Assembly: GCF_005222805.1 (NCBI RefSeq)
Contig: NZ_STGC01000005.1
Span: 782,456-846,455 of the forward strand
Source of the DNA: Devosia sp. FKR38
Lineage (GTDB): Bacteria > Pseudomonadota > Alphaproteobacteria > Rhizobiales > Devosiaceae
Reading direction: 5' to 3'
DNA length: 64,000 nt
Shown here one piece after another: positions 17,320 to 25,480 of this stretch; positions within the stretch are counted from its first letter, which is position 1; the number at the start of each line of letters is the position of its first letter. The notes beneath the pieces are model-generated. The model searched no databases and had not been told where the DNA came from. It saw only the letters and a list, made by a program, of their open reading frames with translations. The translations under genes were made by a program, and so were the position numbers.

Positions 17320-18134
17320 CCCAAACCCAGTCCCCCTGGCGCTATGTCGGCATCGCTGTCGTCCTGCTGCTGTTCGCGCTGCCGCCCATCTGGCTGTTCC
17401 TGTCGTCGCTGAAGTCGCAGTCCGAAATCTTCCAGTGGCCGCCCTCGCTGTGGCCGCAGGCGCCGACGCTGCAGAGCTATTACGACACCTTCAGCCGCGC
17501 CAATTTCCTGCTCTACTTCCAGAACTCGGCCATCGTGGCCGTGCTCTCGGCCGTGCTGGCCGTCACCATCAGCGTGATGGCCGGCTATGCCCTGGCCAAG
17601 TTCCGCTTCAAGGGCGATACGGTCTTCTTCCTGCTCATCATGTCCGCCCTGATGGTGCCGCTGCAGATCGTGCTCATCCCGGTGTTCCTGGTGCTGCGCG
17701 ACCTCGGCCTGCTCAACACGCTGGCGGGCCTGATCATTGCGCCGGCCGCCACGCCCAGCGGCGTGTTCCTTATGCGCCAGTATATCCTGACCATTCCGGA
17801 CAGCCTGCTCGAGGCCGCCCGCATCGACAAGACGCCCGAGTGGCGCATCCTGCTGCGCATCATCGTCCCGCTGGCCCTGCCGGCCATCGGCACGCTGCTG
17901 GCCTTCAACCTGGTCTATCGCTGGAACGACTATCTCTGGCCCTTCCTGATCATCACCGAGCAGGAGAAATGGACCGTTCAGCTGGCCCTGGCCAATAGCG
18001 TTGGCCGTTTCGGCATCGATTGGCCGCGCCTGTTGTCCATCTCGGTCCTGTCCGTCCTGCCCATGCTGGTGATGTTCATCGCCCTGCAGAAGACCTTGAT
18101 GAACGGCCTGATGGCCGGCGCCGCCAAGGAATGA
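17316..18134 (+). CDS. Carbohydrate ABC transporter permease (MalG-like)
   Basis: A 272-residue permease with six predicted helices and a clear EAA motif (IPDSLLEAARIDKTPEWRILLRI). It is the last gene of the ROK-controlled sugar operon and pairs with the upstream MalF-like subunit. A GC-rich hairpin follows its stop and overlaps the Pho box of the next gene. Confidence 0.92.
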   Translation: MTQTQSPWRYVGIAVVLLLFALPPIWLFLSSLKSQSEIFQWPPSLWPQAPTLQSYYDTFSRANFLLYFQNSAIVAVLSAVLAVTISVMAGYALAKFRFKGDTVFFLLIMSALMVPLQIVLIPVFLVLRDLGLLNTLAGLIIAPAATPSGVFLMRQYILTIPDSLLEAARIDKTPEWRILLRIIVPLALPAIGTLLAFNLVYRWNDYLWPFLIITEQEKWTVQLALANSVGRFGIDWPRLLSISVLSVLPMLVMFIALQKTLMNGLMAGAAKE

Positions 18135-18139
18135 TCCCA

Positions 18140-18182
18140 CAGGCGGCGGACGCGCGGTTCTCCCCCGCAAATCCGCCGCCTG
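18140..18182 (+). terminator. GC-rich hairpin after the sugar importer operon
   Basis: CAGGCGGCGGA (18140-18150) pairs perfectly with TCCGCCGCCTG (18172-18182), and a smaller stem lies in the loop. It lacks a T-run, so it is either a weak terminator or an mRNA 3'-end stabiliser. Its right arm overlaps the first bases of the Pho box. Confidence 0.5.
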
Positions 18183-18197
18183 TCACATGCCTGTAAC
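18180..18197 (+). promoter_or_regulatory. Putative Pho box
   Basis: CTGTCAC, four bases, CTGTAAC: two direct repeats with 11-bp periodicity, the architecture of PhoB sites (CTGTCAT-N4-CTGTCA). It lies 70 bp upstream of the monophosphatase-family gene start at 18268. Confidence 0.65.
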
Positions 18198-18267
18198 AGG
18201 GTGCATGGTGTAAGCGGCCCATCAATACGACCTGCCGCATCAGCCGGGTCGCCCTCCCGGAGCCAGC

Positions 18268-19083
18268 ATGAACTACCAATCCGTCCTCGATGACATGATC
18301 GCCGTTGCCCGCCAGGCCGGCGCTCTGACCCAGAGCTATTTCGCCCGCTTTCGTGATCTGGAAATCGGCATCAAGGGCCCGGCCGATTTCGTCTCCGAGG
18401 CGGACAAGGAGAGCGAGCTGCTCATCCGCAAGTTCCTCTTCGAGCGCTACCCCGATTTCAGCTTCACCGGCGAGGAATTCGCCCCGGTCGACAATGACAA
18501 CGAGCATCGTTGGCTGGTCGACCCGATCGATGGCACCACCAATTTCATCAATGGCATGCACTACACCATTTCGCTGGCCCTGCGCCGCGGCAATGAGACG
18601 GTCTGTGGCGTGCTGTACAATCCCCCGGCCGACGAGATGTTCACCGCCGTGGCCGGGCAGGGCGCCTTCCTCAATGGCGAAAAGCTCAAGGTCAGCGAGC
18701 AGGCCGATCCCGGCATGTTCAACATCGGCACCGGCATGGCCACGCCCGGCATGCACACCTATCCTGGCTTCTACCAGCGCCTCGACGCCATTCGCGCGCC
18801 GATCAGCTCGGTCCGCGTGGTCGGCAGCGCTGCCAATAGCTGCGCCTATGTCGCCATGGGGCGCCTGACGGGTTATTTCGAGGAAACCGGTTTTGTCGAC
18901 ACCGCAGCGGGCATCCTGTTCGTGCAGGAAGCCGGTGGCGTGGTGACCGATTGGTGGGGGCGCGGCCCCGAGGTCTATGAGCGCACCGGCACGCTGATCG
19001 TGGCCAACAAGGCCACGCACGCCTATCTGCTCGAGCAGCTCAAGGATGTGCCGAAGAAAGATCCAGAGACCGGCGGGCACTAA
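18268..19083 (+). CDS. Inositol monophosphatase family protein (SuhB/CysQ-like)
   Basis: A 271-residue Mg-dependent phosphatase. Metal-site motifs are SEADKESE (43-50), GEE (68-70) and WLVDPIDGTTNF (82-93, with Asp85 and Asp88). The usual C-terminal WDxAAG is VDTAAG here, so the Trp is lost but the Asp is kept. Possible substrates are myo-inositol-1-phosphate, glycerol phosphates or other sugar phosphates. A Pho box 70 bp upstream and the convergent phosphodiesterase/importer operon suggest release of phosphate from an imported organophosphate rather than a housekeeping SuhB role. Its stop is 15 bp from that of the convergent gene. Confidence 0.85.
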   Translation: MNYQSVLDDMIAVARQAGALTQSYFARFRDLEIGIKGPADFVSEADKESELLIRKFLFERYPDFSFTGEEFAPVDNDNEHRWLVDPIDGTTNFINGMHYTISLALRRGNETVCGVLYNPPADEMFTAVAGQGAFLNGEKLKVSEQADPGMFNIGTGMATPGMHTYPGFYQRLDAIRAPISSVRVVGSAANSCAYVAMGRLTGYFEETGFVDTAAGILFVQEAGGVVTDWWGRGPEVYERTGTLIVANKATHAYLLEQLKDVPKKDPETGGH

Positions 19084-19098
19084 AGCCCGCCGCCTGCG

Positions 19099-19932
19099 TC
19101 ACCCCATGAGGGCCACGAGGCCCTCTGGGTCGTCGGTGGTGATCTGATCGACCTTGAGCGCCAGCAGCTTCTCCACCGCCGGCTTGGTGGCGGCGCTGGC
19201 CTCGCGGATGGTCCAGGCGTCGATGCGCTTGCCATGGGCATGGAAGGCCCCGACCATGTCAAAACCTGCATCGGCGGCCAGCGTCACGATCTCCCAATAC
19301 AGGTAAATCATGTCCGTGCCGGGCAGGGCGGCGACGGCGTCGTCGACAAAGCCCTGCAGCGTCCCATTGGCCATGGCCGCCTTGAACCGGACTTCGTCGC
19401 TCGGGTCAAAGCCGCTGCGCATGCCCGGAACCGCGCCTGTCAGCAGGCGCACCGCCTGGGCCGAGCCCGACGAGGCAATCATTGTTCCGGCCACCGGCGC
19501 CGTGGCCCGCGCGAACTTTTCCAGCACGGCCGGCGTCAGCACCGTCTCGTCTTGCTTGTAGTCGAGCTGCAGCAGCGCATCGGGATGCACGCTGCCCTGG
19601 GTCATGATCGCGCACAGATCTTCCAGCAGCATCACCCGGTCGGCAATCGGCGCGCCGTCATTGCCGCGCAGATGCAGCGCGCGGATATCGGCGTCGCTGG
19701 CCGCCGCCACCGGGCCGCTGCCGGTGGTCTCGCGGTCCAGCGTCATGTCATGCAGCACGGCCATGCCGCCGTCAGCGGTCAGCACCAGGTCGACCTCGAC
19801 GCTGGCGCCCAGCCGCATGGCCTCCACGATGCGCGCGCCGGTGAACACCGGGTCGCTCGCCTTGCGCCGCCCGCGATGCCATTTGAGCCAGCTGCGGTGT
19901 CCGTCACGGGCGATGAAAAGCGGGTCGGTCAT
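19099..19932 (-). CDS. Glycerophosphodiester phosphodiesterase family protein
   Basis: A 277-residue GDPD TIM-barrel. Catalytic residues are visible: His19-Arg20 (HRG), Glu46 and Asp48 (EVDL), and His61 (LHD). There is no signal peptide, so it hydrolyses glycerophosphodiesters to sn-glycerol-3-phosphate and an alcohol in the cytoplasm. It is the last gene of the operon with an ABC importer whose promoter carries a triple Pho-box repeat. It therefore plays the UgpQ role although the importer is not of the Ugp type. AGGAC serves the ATG at 19932. Confidence 0.85.
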   Translation of the reverse strand: MTDPLFIARDGHRSWLKWHRGRRKASDPVFTGARIVEAMRLGASVEVDLVLTADGGMAVLHDMTLDRETTGSGPVAAASDADIRALHLRGNDGAPIADRVMLLEDLCAIMTQGSVHPDALLQLDYKQDETVLTPAVLEKFARATAPVAGTMIASSGSAQAVRLLTGAVPGMRSGFDPSDEVRFKAAMANGTLQGFVDDAVAALPGTDMIYLYWEIVTLAADAGFDMVGAFHAHGKRIDAWTIREASAATKPAVEKLLALKVDQITTDDPEGLVALMG

Positions 19933-19958
19933 GGCAATAGTCCTGCAAGAGGGGGAGG

Positions 19959-19979
19959 GGCCGGCCCGGCGGGCCGGCC
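19959..19979 (-). other. Intraoperon hairpin between ATPase and phosphodiesterase genes
   Basis: GGCCGGCCC, 3-base loop, GGGCCGGCC: a 9-bp perfect stem of only G and C. No T-run follows on the minus strand. It probably tunes processing or stability between the importer genes and the phosphodiesterase gene. Confidence 0.5.
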
Positions 19980-19984
19980 AAAGC

Positions 19985-21064
19985 TCAGGCGTCGACCAGC
20001 TGCCGAAGCGCGGCCGTGTCCTTGCCCAGCGCCACGCGATGGATCAGCACATTGTCGCGATAGGCGGCAATGGCCTTGGGCGCCAGCGACACACCCTGGC
20101 CGGCGGCAAACAGGTCCGGATGGGACACCATGGCCTTGATGCGCGTGCCATCGAGCAGCACCAGATCGACCAGGCCATGCGTGCCATAGTCGGTGACGCG
20201 ATGCACCTGGCCCTGGGCATTTTCGCCCGCCACGGTCAGCTCCAGCGCCTCAGGGCGGATGGCCAGGGTCGCCGGGCCATCGGCCACCGGCACCGGGGTC
20301 GAGTAGCCAGCCTTGGAGAACACGCCGTTCTGCACCACGCCTTCGATCAGGTTCATCGTGCCGATAAAGCCGGCGACGAACGGCGTCTGCGGCTCGCGAT
20401 AGACAATGTCGGGCCGATCGATCTGCTCGGTCTTGCCGTCGCGCATCACCACGATGCGGTCGGCCATCGACAGGGCTTCGTCCTGGCCATGCGTCACGAA
20501 CAGGGTGGTGATCTTGAGCCGCTGCTGGATGTCACGCACTTCTTCGCGAAGTCTTTCGCGCAAGTGCTGGTCCAGACTCGCAAAAGGCTCGTCGAGCAGC
20601 AGGATTTTCGGTTCCAGCACCAGCGAACGCGCCAGCGCCACGCGCTGCTGCTGCCCGCCCGACAGCTGGGTGACCGCCCGCGTGCCATAGCCGCCCAGGC
20701 CGACCAACTCGAGCACGGCCTCGACCTTTTCGCGGATCTGGGCCTTGGGCATGCGGCGCAGCTTGAGCCCGAACGCCAGATTGTTGAACACATTCATATG
20801 CGTCCACAGTGCATGGCTCTGGAACACCATGCCGGTCGGGCGCTCTTCGGGCGGCAGATGCACCACCTCTTCGCCATCGATGCGGATCGAGCCCTGGCTG
20901 GGTATTTCAAAGCCGCCCACCATGCGCAGCAGCGTGGATTTGCCCGAGCCCGAGGGGCCGAGCAGGCAGACCAGTTCGCCATCGGCGACATCGAGCGAGA
21001 AATCATCGACCGCCAGGGTCGTCGAGAACAGCTTGGAGACGTTTGAGATCGACAGATTGGACAT
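19985..21064 (-). CDS. ABC transporter ATPase (AfuC/PotA-like)
   Basis: A 359-residue ATPase with Walker A GPSGSGKST, signature LSGGQQQRVALARS, Walker B ILLLDEPFASLDQ and a C-terminal TOBE domain (~280-345). It is of the iron / polyamine / 2-aminoethylphosphonate-type group rather than CUT1. It couples to the two permeases directly upstream (6 bp gap). The Pho box and the downstream phosphodiesterase suggest that the complex imports a phosphate ester. Confidence 0.92.
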   Translation of the reverse strand: MSNLSISNVSKLFSTTLAVDDFSLDVADGELVCLLGPSGSGKSTLLRMVGGFEIPSQGSIRIDGEEVVHLPPEERPTGMVFQSHALWTHMNVFNNLAFGLKLRRMPKAQIREKVEAVLELVGLGGYGTRAVTQLSGGQQQRVALARSLVLEPKILLLDEPFASLDQHLRERLREEVRDIQQRLKITTLFVTHGQDEALSMADRIVVMRDGKTEQIDRPDIVYREPQTPFVAGFIGTMNLIEGVVQNGVFSKAGYSTPVPVADGPATLAIRPEALELTVAGENAQGQVHRVTDYGTHGLVDLVLLDGTRIKAMVSHPDLFAAGQGVSLAPKAIAAYRDNVLIHRVALGKDTAALRQLVDA

Positions 21065-21070
21065 AAGACA

Positions 21071-21895
21071 TCAGGCTCCAAAGCCGCGGGCAAAGCTGCC
21101 CGAATTGACGACGCGGCGCGTGAAGACGAGCGCGATCAGGGAGGGGACCCACAGCAGCACCGACAGCACGGCTGCATATTGGATCACCGGCTGGTTGTTG
21201 ATGAAGCTGATCATCAACACGGGCATGGTGCGGATCTGCGGGGCGCCGATCAGCCAGGCGCCCTCGGTTTCATAGAACGTGCCCACGAACGACAGCAGCA
21301 CCGCCGCACCAATGGTCGGCGCCGCCTGGGGCAGGGTGATCGACCAGAACACCCGCAGCGGCTTGGCGCCGGCATCGCGCGCCGCCTCTTCCATGCGCCG
21401 GTCGACGGCCTGGAAGGCGGCCACGGGGATCCAGATCATGAACAGCAGCGTGCCCACCAGCTGGATCAGCACCACGCCCCAGAAGGTCGCGATCAGGTTG
21501 AGCTGGAGGAAAATGGCGGCAATTGCCACCAACAGGCCAAACTTGGGAAAGGCCTGGCCGGCCAGGAACGAGAAGAACAGCAGCGTGCGCGCCGGGAACT
21601 CCATGCGCGCAAAGGCATAGGCCGCCGGCAGGCAGATCAGCGCCGACAGGCCCGTCACCACCGCCGACAGCGACAGCGACATGGTCAGCGCACTCCACAC
21701 ATCCGAGCGCGCCAGCGTCATCTGCCAGAACTTGAAGCCGAATTCCTGCGGCAGCACCGAGGGAAAGCGCCAGACATTGGACACCGACCAGATCACCACG
21801 ACCAGCATGGGGACCACGATCACCACGGTCAGGATAAAGGCAAAGCCAATGCCGACCCAGTCCGTGCGGGGCTTGGCAAGTACAAGATCAGCCAT
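21071..21895 (-). CDS. ABC transporter permease (PotC/CysW-like)
   Basis: A 274-residue inner-membrane permease with six predicted helices and an EAA loop (VDRRMEEAARDAGAKPLRVF). It lies 2 bp from the upstream permease gene and 6 bp from the ATPase gene. The order binding protein, permease, permease, ATPase, phosphodiesterase is that of a complete importer-plus-enzyme operon. Confidence 0.9.
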   Translation of the reverse strand: MADLVLAKPRTDWVGIGFAFILTVVIVVPMLVVVIWSVSNVWRFPSVLPQEFGFKFWQMTLARSDVWSALTMSLSLSAVVTGLSALICLPAAYAFARMEFPARTLLFFSFLAGQAFPKFGLLVAIAAIFLQLNLIATFWGVVLIQLVGTLLFMIWIPVAAFQAVDRRMEEAARDAGAKPLRVFWSITLPQAAPTIGAAVLLSFVGTFYETEGAWLIGAPQIRTMPVLMISFINNQPVIQYAAVLSVLLWVPSLIALVFTRRVVNSGSFARGFGA

Positions 21896-21897
21896 GG

Positions 21898-22764
21898 TCA
21901 GCTCTCCCGGTTGCGGGCAACGGCCCGGACATAGAACAGGCCAAAGGCAATGCAGAACAGCATGGTCACGGTCGCCTGCGTCAGCGCCATTTCAGGGTTG
22001 CGCAGGTCGCGGAAGGTGCGCTGCATGAACGGTCCCATCATTTCGGGCGAAGCCGGACCCAGCACATAGGGCAGGGTGAACGAGGCAAACAGGCCCAGCA
22101 TGGTGAAGCTCACCACCACGGCCACCGAGGTCCACATGCGCGGCAGGATGATGTGCCAGAACAGCGCCAGCGGCTTGGCACCGACGTCGCGCGCAGCTTC
22201 AACAGCCTGGTTCGATACCGCACCGAGCCCGGACACCAGGATCAGCACGGTCAGCGGAATATTGTCCCAGACCAGGCCAATTACCGGCCCCCAGGGTGTC
22301 AGATAGGGCGAGCGGATCTTGGGCAGGCCCACGGCATTGAGCAGCAGGTCGACAGTGCCATTGGGTCCCAGCACGCGGATGAACGCGAAGGCCAGGATGA
22401 TCGAGGGCACGAACATGGGAAACATCGCCATGGTCTGCACATAGGTGGCCAGCCGCCCCTGCGCGAAGCGCAGATAGAGCGCCAGCGGAATGCAGATCGC
22501 CAGCAACAGGCCCAGCGTGACCAGACAGGTCCACAGCGTAATGCCCAGATTGGCAAGGCTGTAGGGATCGGAAAAAAAGGTGACAAAATTGGCGAAGGAG
22601 ACGGGCCGTGAGCCATCAGCCTGTTCGGGCGTCAGCGCCCGGGCCAGGCCCGACAGAATTGGCCAGATGGTCATCCACGCAAACAGCAGTACAGGCACAG
22701 CAACAAGCAGGAGGCCGGTTAGCCCCCTGCTCGACTGGACCCCGGATACGGGTCTAGCGGTCAT
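21898..22764 (-). CDS. ABC transporter permease (PotB/CysU-like)
   Basis: A 288-residue permease with six predicted helices. It has a cytoplasmic N-terminal stretch before the first helix (LTGLLLVAVPVLLFAWM) and an EAA loop (NQAVEAARDVGAKPLALFW). It pairs with the CysW-like subunit encoded 2 bp downstream. Substrate specificity is set mainly by the binding protein encoded 2 bp upstream. Confidence 0.9.
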   Translation of the reverse strand: MTARPVSGVQSSRGLTGLLLVAVPVLLFAWMTIWPILSGLARALTPEQADGSRPVSFANFVTFFSDPYSLANLGITLWTCLVTLGLLLAICIPLALYLRFAQGRLATYVQTMAMFPMFVPSIILAFAFIRVLGPNGTVDLLLNAVGLPKIRSPYLTPWGPVIGLVWDNIPLTVLILVSGLGAVSNQAVEAARDVGAKPLALFWHIILPRMWTSVAVVVSFTMLGLFASFTLPYVLGPASPEMMGPFMQRTFRDLRNPEMALTQATVTMLFCIAFGLFYVRAVARNRES

Positions 22765-22766
22765 AA

Positions 22767-23915
22767 TCAGCTGTTGCGATCGACGTTGGGAGCAACGCTG
22801 CGGTACCAGCCGTCGCTGATGGCCGCGCCCCAGTCACCGCCCGGGAAGGTCGGGATGGTGGAGGGAACGATGTCCTTGTACTTGTTGCGCAGGTCTTCAG
22901 CGACATTGTCCCACGACACGCCGGGGAAGCCGCCCAGTTCGACAATGATCGCGCTCTGGATTTCTTCGGTCAGCACGAAGTCGGCCAGCTTGATGGCTGC
23001 GTCCTTGTTGGCGCCATTGGCCAGCACCACGCCGCGCGAGAAACCGCCCGAGAAGGCGAGATCGGTCAGCTGGACAAGGCCAGTGGTCTCCGGCAGCACG
23101 CCGGTGGAGATGCCCTGCAGGGCCTGATCGGACCAGGCCGGGATCATCGTCACGGCCGACTGGCCGAGCAGCTGCACCGACTGGGTGTTGCCCGAGGTAT
23201 AGGCGCCGTTGTCGAACAGCGAGGGAGCGATGTCGTTGAGGATTTCCCAGGCCGGAGCCAGGGTCTTCTCGGCATACTCAGGGGTGAAGTTGTCGAGCGT
23301 GAACAGGCTCGGGTCACGGCCATTGGCTTCATGGATGGCGCGACGCACGAAATTGCCGCCCGAACCGCCCTTGTCGGGACGGTTGTAGATGAACTGGCCG
23401 GGGTTGGCCTTGATCCAGGTGACCAGGTCAGCCCAGGTCTTGGGAACGTCGGCTGCGGGCAGCTTGGTGGTGTCATAGGCCAGCAGCACCTGGCTGCCGC
23501 GATAGGGAACGGCGAAGTCGGTCTCGACGGCCAGCGGATTGACCTTGGACCAGTTCGACAGGCTGTCCTTGAGGTTCACATAGAGGCCGGCTTCCATGGC
23601 GCCCTTGGGGCTCATCGGGTCGGCGGTCTCGAAGTAGTCGGCCTGCGGATCGGTCTTGGTCTGCAGGGCAGCCAGCGCGCGATCGGCAATGGCGTCCTGG
23701 CCAGCGCCGTCGCCGGCGTCGATCAGGTTGATGCTCAGGCCCGGGTTGGCGGCCTCGAACTTGGGAGCGACCACATTGGTCCAGAAGTCCAGAATGTTGG
23801 TGTCCGAGGAGGTGTACCAGTCAATCTTGCCTTCAGCGGCAAAAGACATGCGCGGCAGCAGGACCATGCCGGCGGCCACACCACCAGCGGAAATCAGAAA
23901 AGCGCGACGTTTCAT
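22767..23915 (-). CDS. ABC transporter substrate-binding protein (AfuA-type)
   Basis: A 382-residue family 1/6 binding protein. The N-terminus MKRRAFLISAGG is a twin-arginine-like signal, with likely cleavage after SFA (~26). The mature protein begins KIDWYTSSDTNILDFW, like the Fe(III)/2-aminoethylphosphonate/hexose-phosphate-binding group. There are no paired tyrosines typical of ferric-binding proteins at the expected place, so iron is not favoured. With a cytoplasmic phosphodiesterase in the operon and three Pho-box repeats upstream, a glycerophosphodiester or sugar phosphate is the likely ligand. Confidence 0.85.
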   Translation of the reverse strand: MKRRAFLISAGGVAAGMVLLPRMSFAAEGKIDWYTSSDTNILDFWTNVVAPKFEAANPGLSINLIDAGDGAGQDAIADRALAALQTKTDPQADYFETADPMSPKGAMEAGLYVNLKDSLSNWSKVNPLAVETDFAVPYRGSQVLLAYDTTKLPAADVPKTWADLVTWIKANPGQFIYNRPDKGGSGGNFVRRAIHEANGRDPSLFTLDNFTPEYAEKTLAPAWEILNDIAPSLFDNGAYTSGNTQSVQLLGQSAVTMIPAWSDQALQGISTGVLPETTGLVQLTDLAFSGGFSRGVVLANGANKDAAIKLADFVLTEEIQSAIIVELGGFPGVSWDNVAEDLRNKYKDIVPSTIPTFPGGDWGAAISDGWYRSVAPNVDRNS

Positions 23916-24384
23916 TCAGTATCTCCCTGAATCTGTTCACGGAACAGATGTTCTAAAGAGCAGGATTTCCTGCTCCTGGGTTTCATCGATTCTCCGTCAA
24001 CCGCATCCGAACATCAGCAAAACGCCAGCCCTCTCGACACTCAATGAGCGAGCCTGCGGCGCGGATTGCGGCGACTGCGCGGTACAAATCACAGCTCTGC
24101 GACAGTTGTGTAACAGCGCTGAGTCGCGGGGATGACGGTCGTCAGGCCGCGCCGAAATCCGCAGGCGTGTTCCGAAAACATGCGAATTATGAAATACTTA
24201 GTGCTGCCAATGGGTAACGGAGCTGTTGCGACTTGGTTAGCGCGGAGCCTGCCGGGCTGGCCGCCATTGCGGCCCAGGCCGCGTGCATGGCAGCCTTGCC
24301 GCCCGACGTCGAGCCAGCGTCACGGCGCCCTGCGGACGTCGGCAGCCGCGCATCGTCACAATGAAATGAAAATTCTATCTTGGG
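23916..24384. other. 469-bp intergenic region carrying the Pho box; no gene
   Basis: It lies between two minus-strand genes, murQ upstream and the binding-protein gene downstream. It contains the triple Pho repeat at 24088-24116. The open frames crossing it have no family resemblance. The portion 24180-24384 shows no repeat or RNA that I can recognise. Confidence 0.6.
24088..24116 (-). promoter_or_regulatory. Putative triple Pho box
   Basis: On the minus strand three direct repeats CTGTTAC, CTGTCGC and CTGTGAT start exactly 11 bp apart, matching the spacing of PhoB half sites. They lie ~175 bp upstream of the binding-protein start, leaving room for a -10 box and a leader. Confidence 0.72.
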
Positions 24385-25281
24385 CTAACCGCCCAGCGCC
24401 TGTAGGGCGACGCGCAGGCGTCCGCCGGCATGCTCCAGCAGCTGCGCGGCCGTCGCGGCGTCACTTGCGCCTCGCGCCAGCAGAACCGCGATCTTGACCG
24501 AGCCATCCGCCAGGCCCAGCCAGCGCTCCGCGTCGACGTCGCTCACCCCGGCCACAGCCATCACGATACGCCGGGCCCGCCCGCGCAGCTTGAGATTATC
24601 GGCCACCAGATTGACCATATAGCCGTCATGCACATGTCCCAGATGGATCGCCACCAGGGTGGACAGCATGTTGAGCGTGATCTTCTGTGCCGTGCCGGCA
24701 CCCATGCGGGTCGATCCGGCGATCACCTCTGGTGGCGTCGGCAGGCAGATGCCCACATCCACCAGGGCAAACAGCGGCACATTGGGGTTGTTGGCAATGC
24801 CAATGGTCTTTGCGCCGGCGGCCCGGCCCGCTTCCACCGCCGCCAGCGGGTAGGGCGTCGAGCCGCTGGCCGTCAGCGCGATCACGCAGTCCTTGGGGCC
24901 CACAGCCACCTCGGCCAGTTCCCGTCGCGCTGCCTCTGCGTCATCTTCCGGCCCGCCCGGCAGGCCCGGCAATTGGCCGAGGCCGCCGGCCAGCAGCACC
25001 ACGATGCGGTCCCGCCCGATGCCATAGGTGCCCGGCAGTTCCGCGCCATCGGCCAGCGCCATCAGCCCCGAGCTGCCCGCTGCCGCATAGATCAGCCGGC
25101 CACCCGATTGCAGTGCCTTGGCCGCCAGTTCGGCAGCAGCGGCAATCTCCGGTACCGCCGATTGCACGGCCCGCGCTGCATCGGCCTGAGCCGTGGCCAG
25201 CGCCTCTAGAATCGCTTGCGGTGTCTGCATGTCCAGGCCGGCGGCGCTGGGATGTCTCATCTCGGTCTGCGCTGCAGTCAT
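24385..25281 (-). CDS. murQ: N-acetylmuramic acid 6-phosphate etherase
   Basis: A 298-residue SIS-domain etherase that cleaves the lactyl ether of MurNAc-6-phosphate, giving GlcNAc-6-phosphate and D-lactate. Family motifs are AAGSSGLMALADGAELPGTYG (GTSGR is GSSGL here, with the Glu of ECPPTYG kept as ELPGTYG), TASGSTPYP and the highly conserved GSTRMGAGTAQK. The C-terminal ~60 residues form the helical dimer region. It is divergent from the GntR-NagB-NagA operon that takes its product onward. Its promoter (TGGACA, 16 bp, CATTAT) overlaps a TGGTATT operator shared with that operon. Confidence 0.93.
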   Translation of the reverse strand: MTAAQTEMRHPSAAGLDMQTPQAILEALATAQADAARAVQSAVPEIAAAAELAAKALQSGGRLIYAAAGSSGLMALADGAELPGTYGIGRDRIVVLLAGGLGQLPGLPGGPEDDAEAARRELAEVAVGPKDCVIALTASGSTPYPLAAVEAGRAAGAKTIGIANNPNVPLFALVDVGICLPTPPEVIAGSTRMGAGTAQKITLNMLSTLVAIHLGHVHDGYMVNLVADNLKLRGRARRIVMAVAGVSDVDAERWLGLADGSVKIAVLLARGASDAATAAQLLEHAGGRLRVALQALGG

Positions 25282-25301
25282 GCCTGTCTCCGCTCATGGC
25301 G

Positions 25302-25323
25302 ATAATGCCAAAAAAATACCACT
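25302..25323 (-). promoter_or_regulatory. TGGTATT operator, murQ side
   Basis: Minus-strand TGGTATTTT followed by TTTGG and CATTAT. The CATTAT is also the predicted -10 of murQ, with TGGACA 16 bp upstream as -35. It matches the plus-strand copy at 25437-25458 at 19 of 22 positions. Confidence 0.65.
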
Positions 25324-25436
25324 TGTCCAGAATGCCCCCTGCATGACGACCATTCCATCCCCGTTCTGCGCCACTTAATGCAGCCGGTTCAATGGGCTGC
25401 GACGAATTCCACAGGGGCTTGGTTTTGCGCTTGGTG

Positions 25437-25458
25437 AATGGTATTTTATTGGTATTAT
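25437..25458 (+). promoter_or_regulatory. TGGTATT operator, gntR side
   Basis: Two direct TGGTATT half-sites with 11-bp spacing. The second runs into TATTAT, the predicted -10 of the gntR-nagB-nagA operon. TGGTAT half-sites resemble those described for NagR/YvoA-type GntR regulators of GlcNAc genes. Confidence 0.65.
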
Positions 25459-25480
25459 GTTGCGCGGGACAGCGCTTGCC

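Noticed and set aside
22767..23915. Ferric iron as ligand of the AfuA-type binding protein.
   Set aside because: The paired Tyr ligands of ferric-binding proteins are not evident, and the Pho box plus GDPD context favours a phosphate ester.
24132..24497. A 121-codon plus-strand frame between the binding-protein gene and murQ.
   Set aside because: It extends into the 3' end of murQ on the opposite strand, is Arg/Pro-rich and has no family resemblance.
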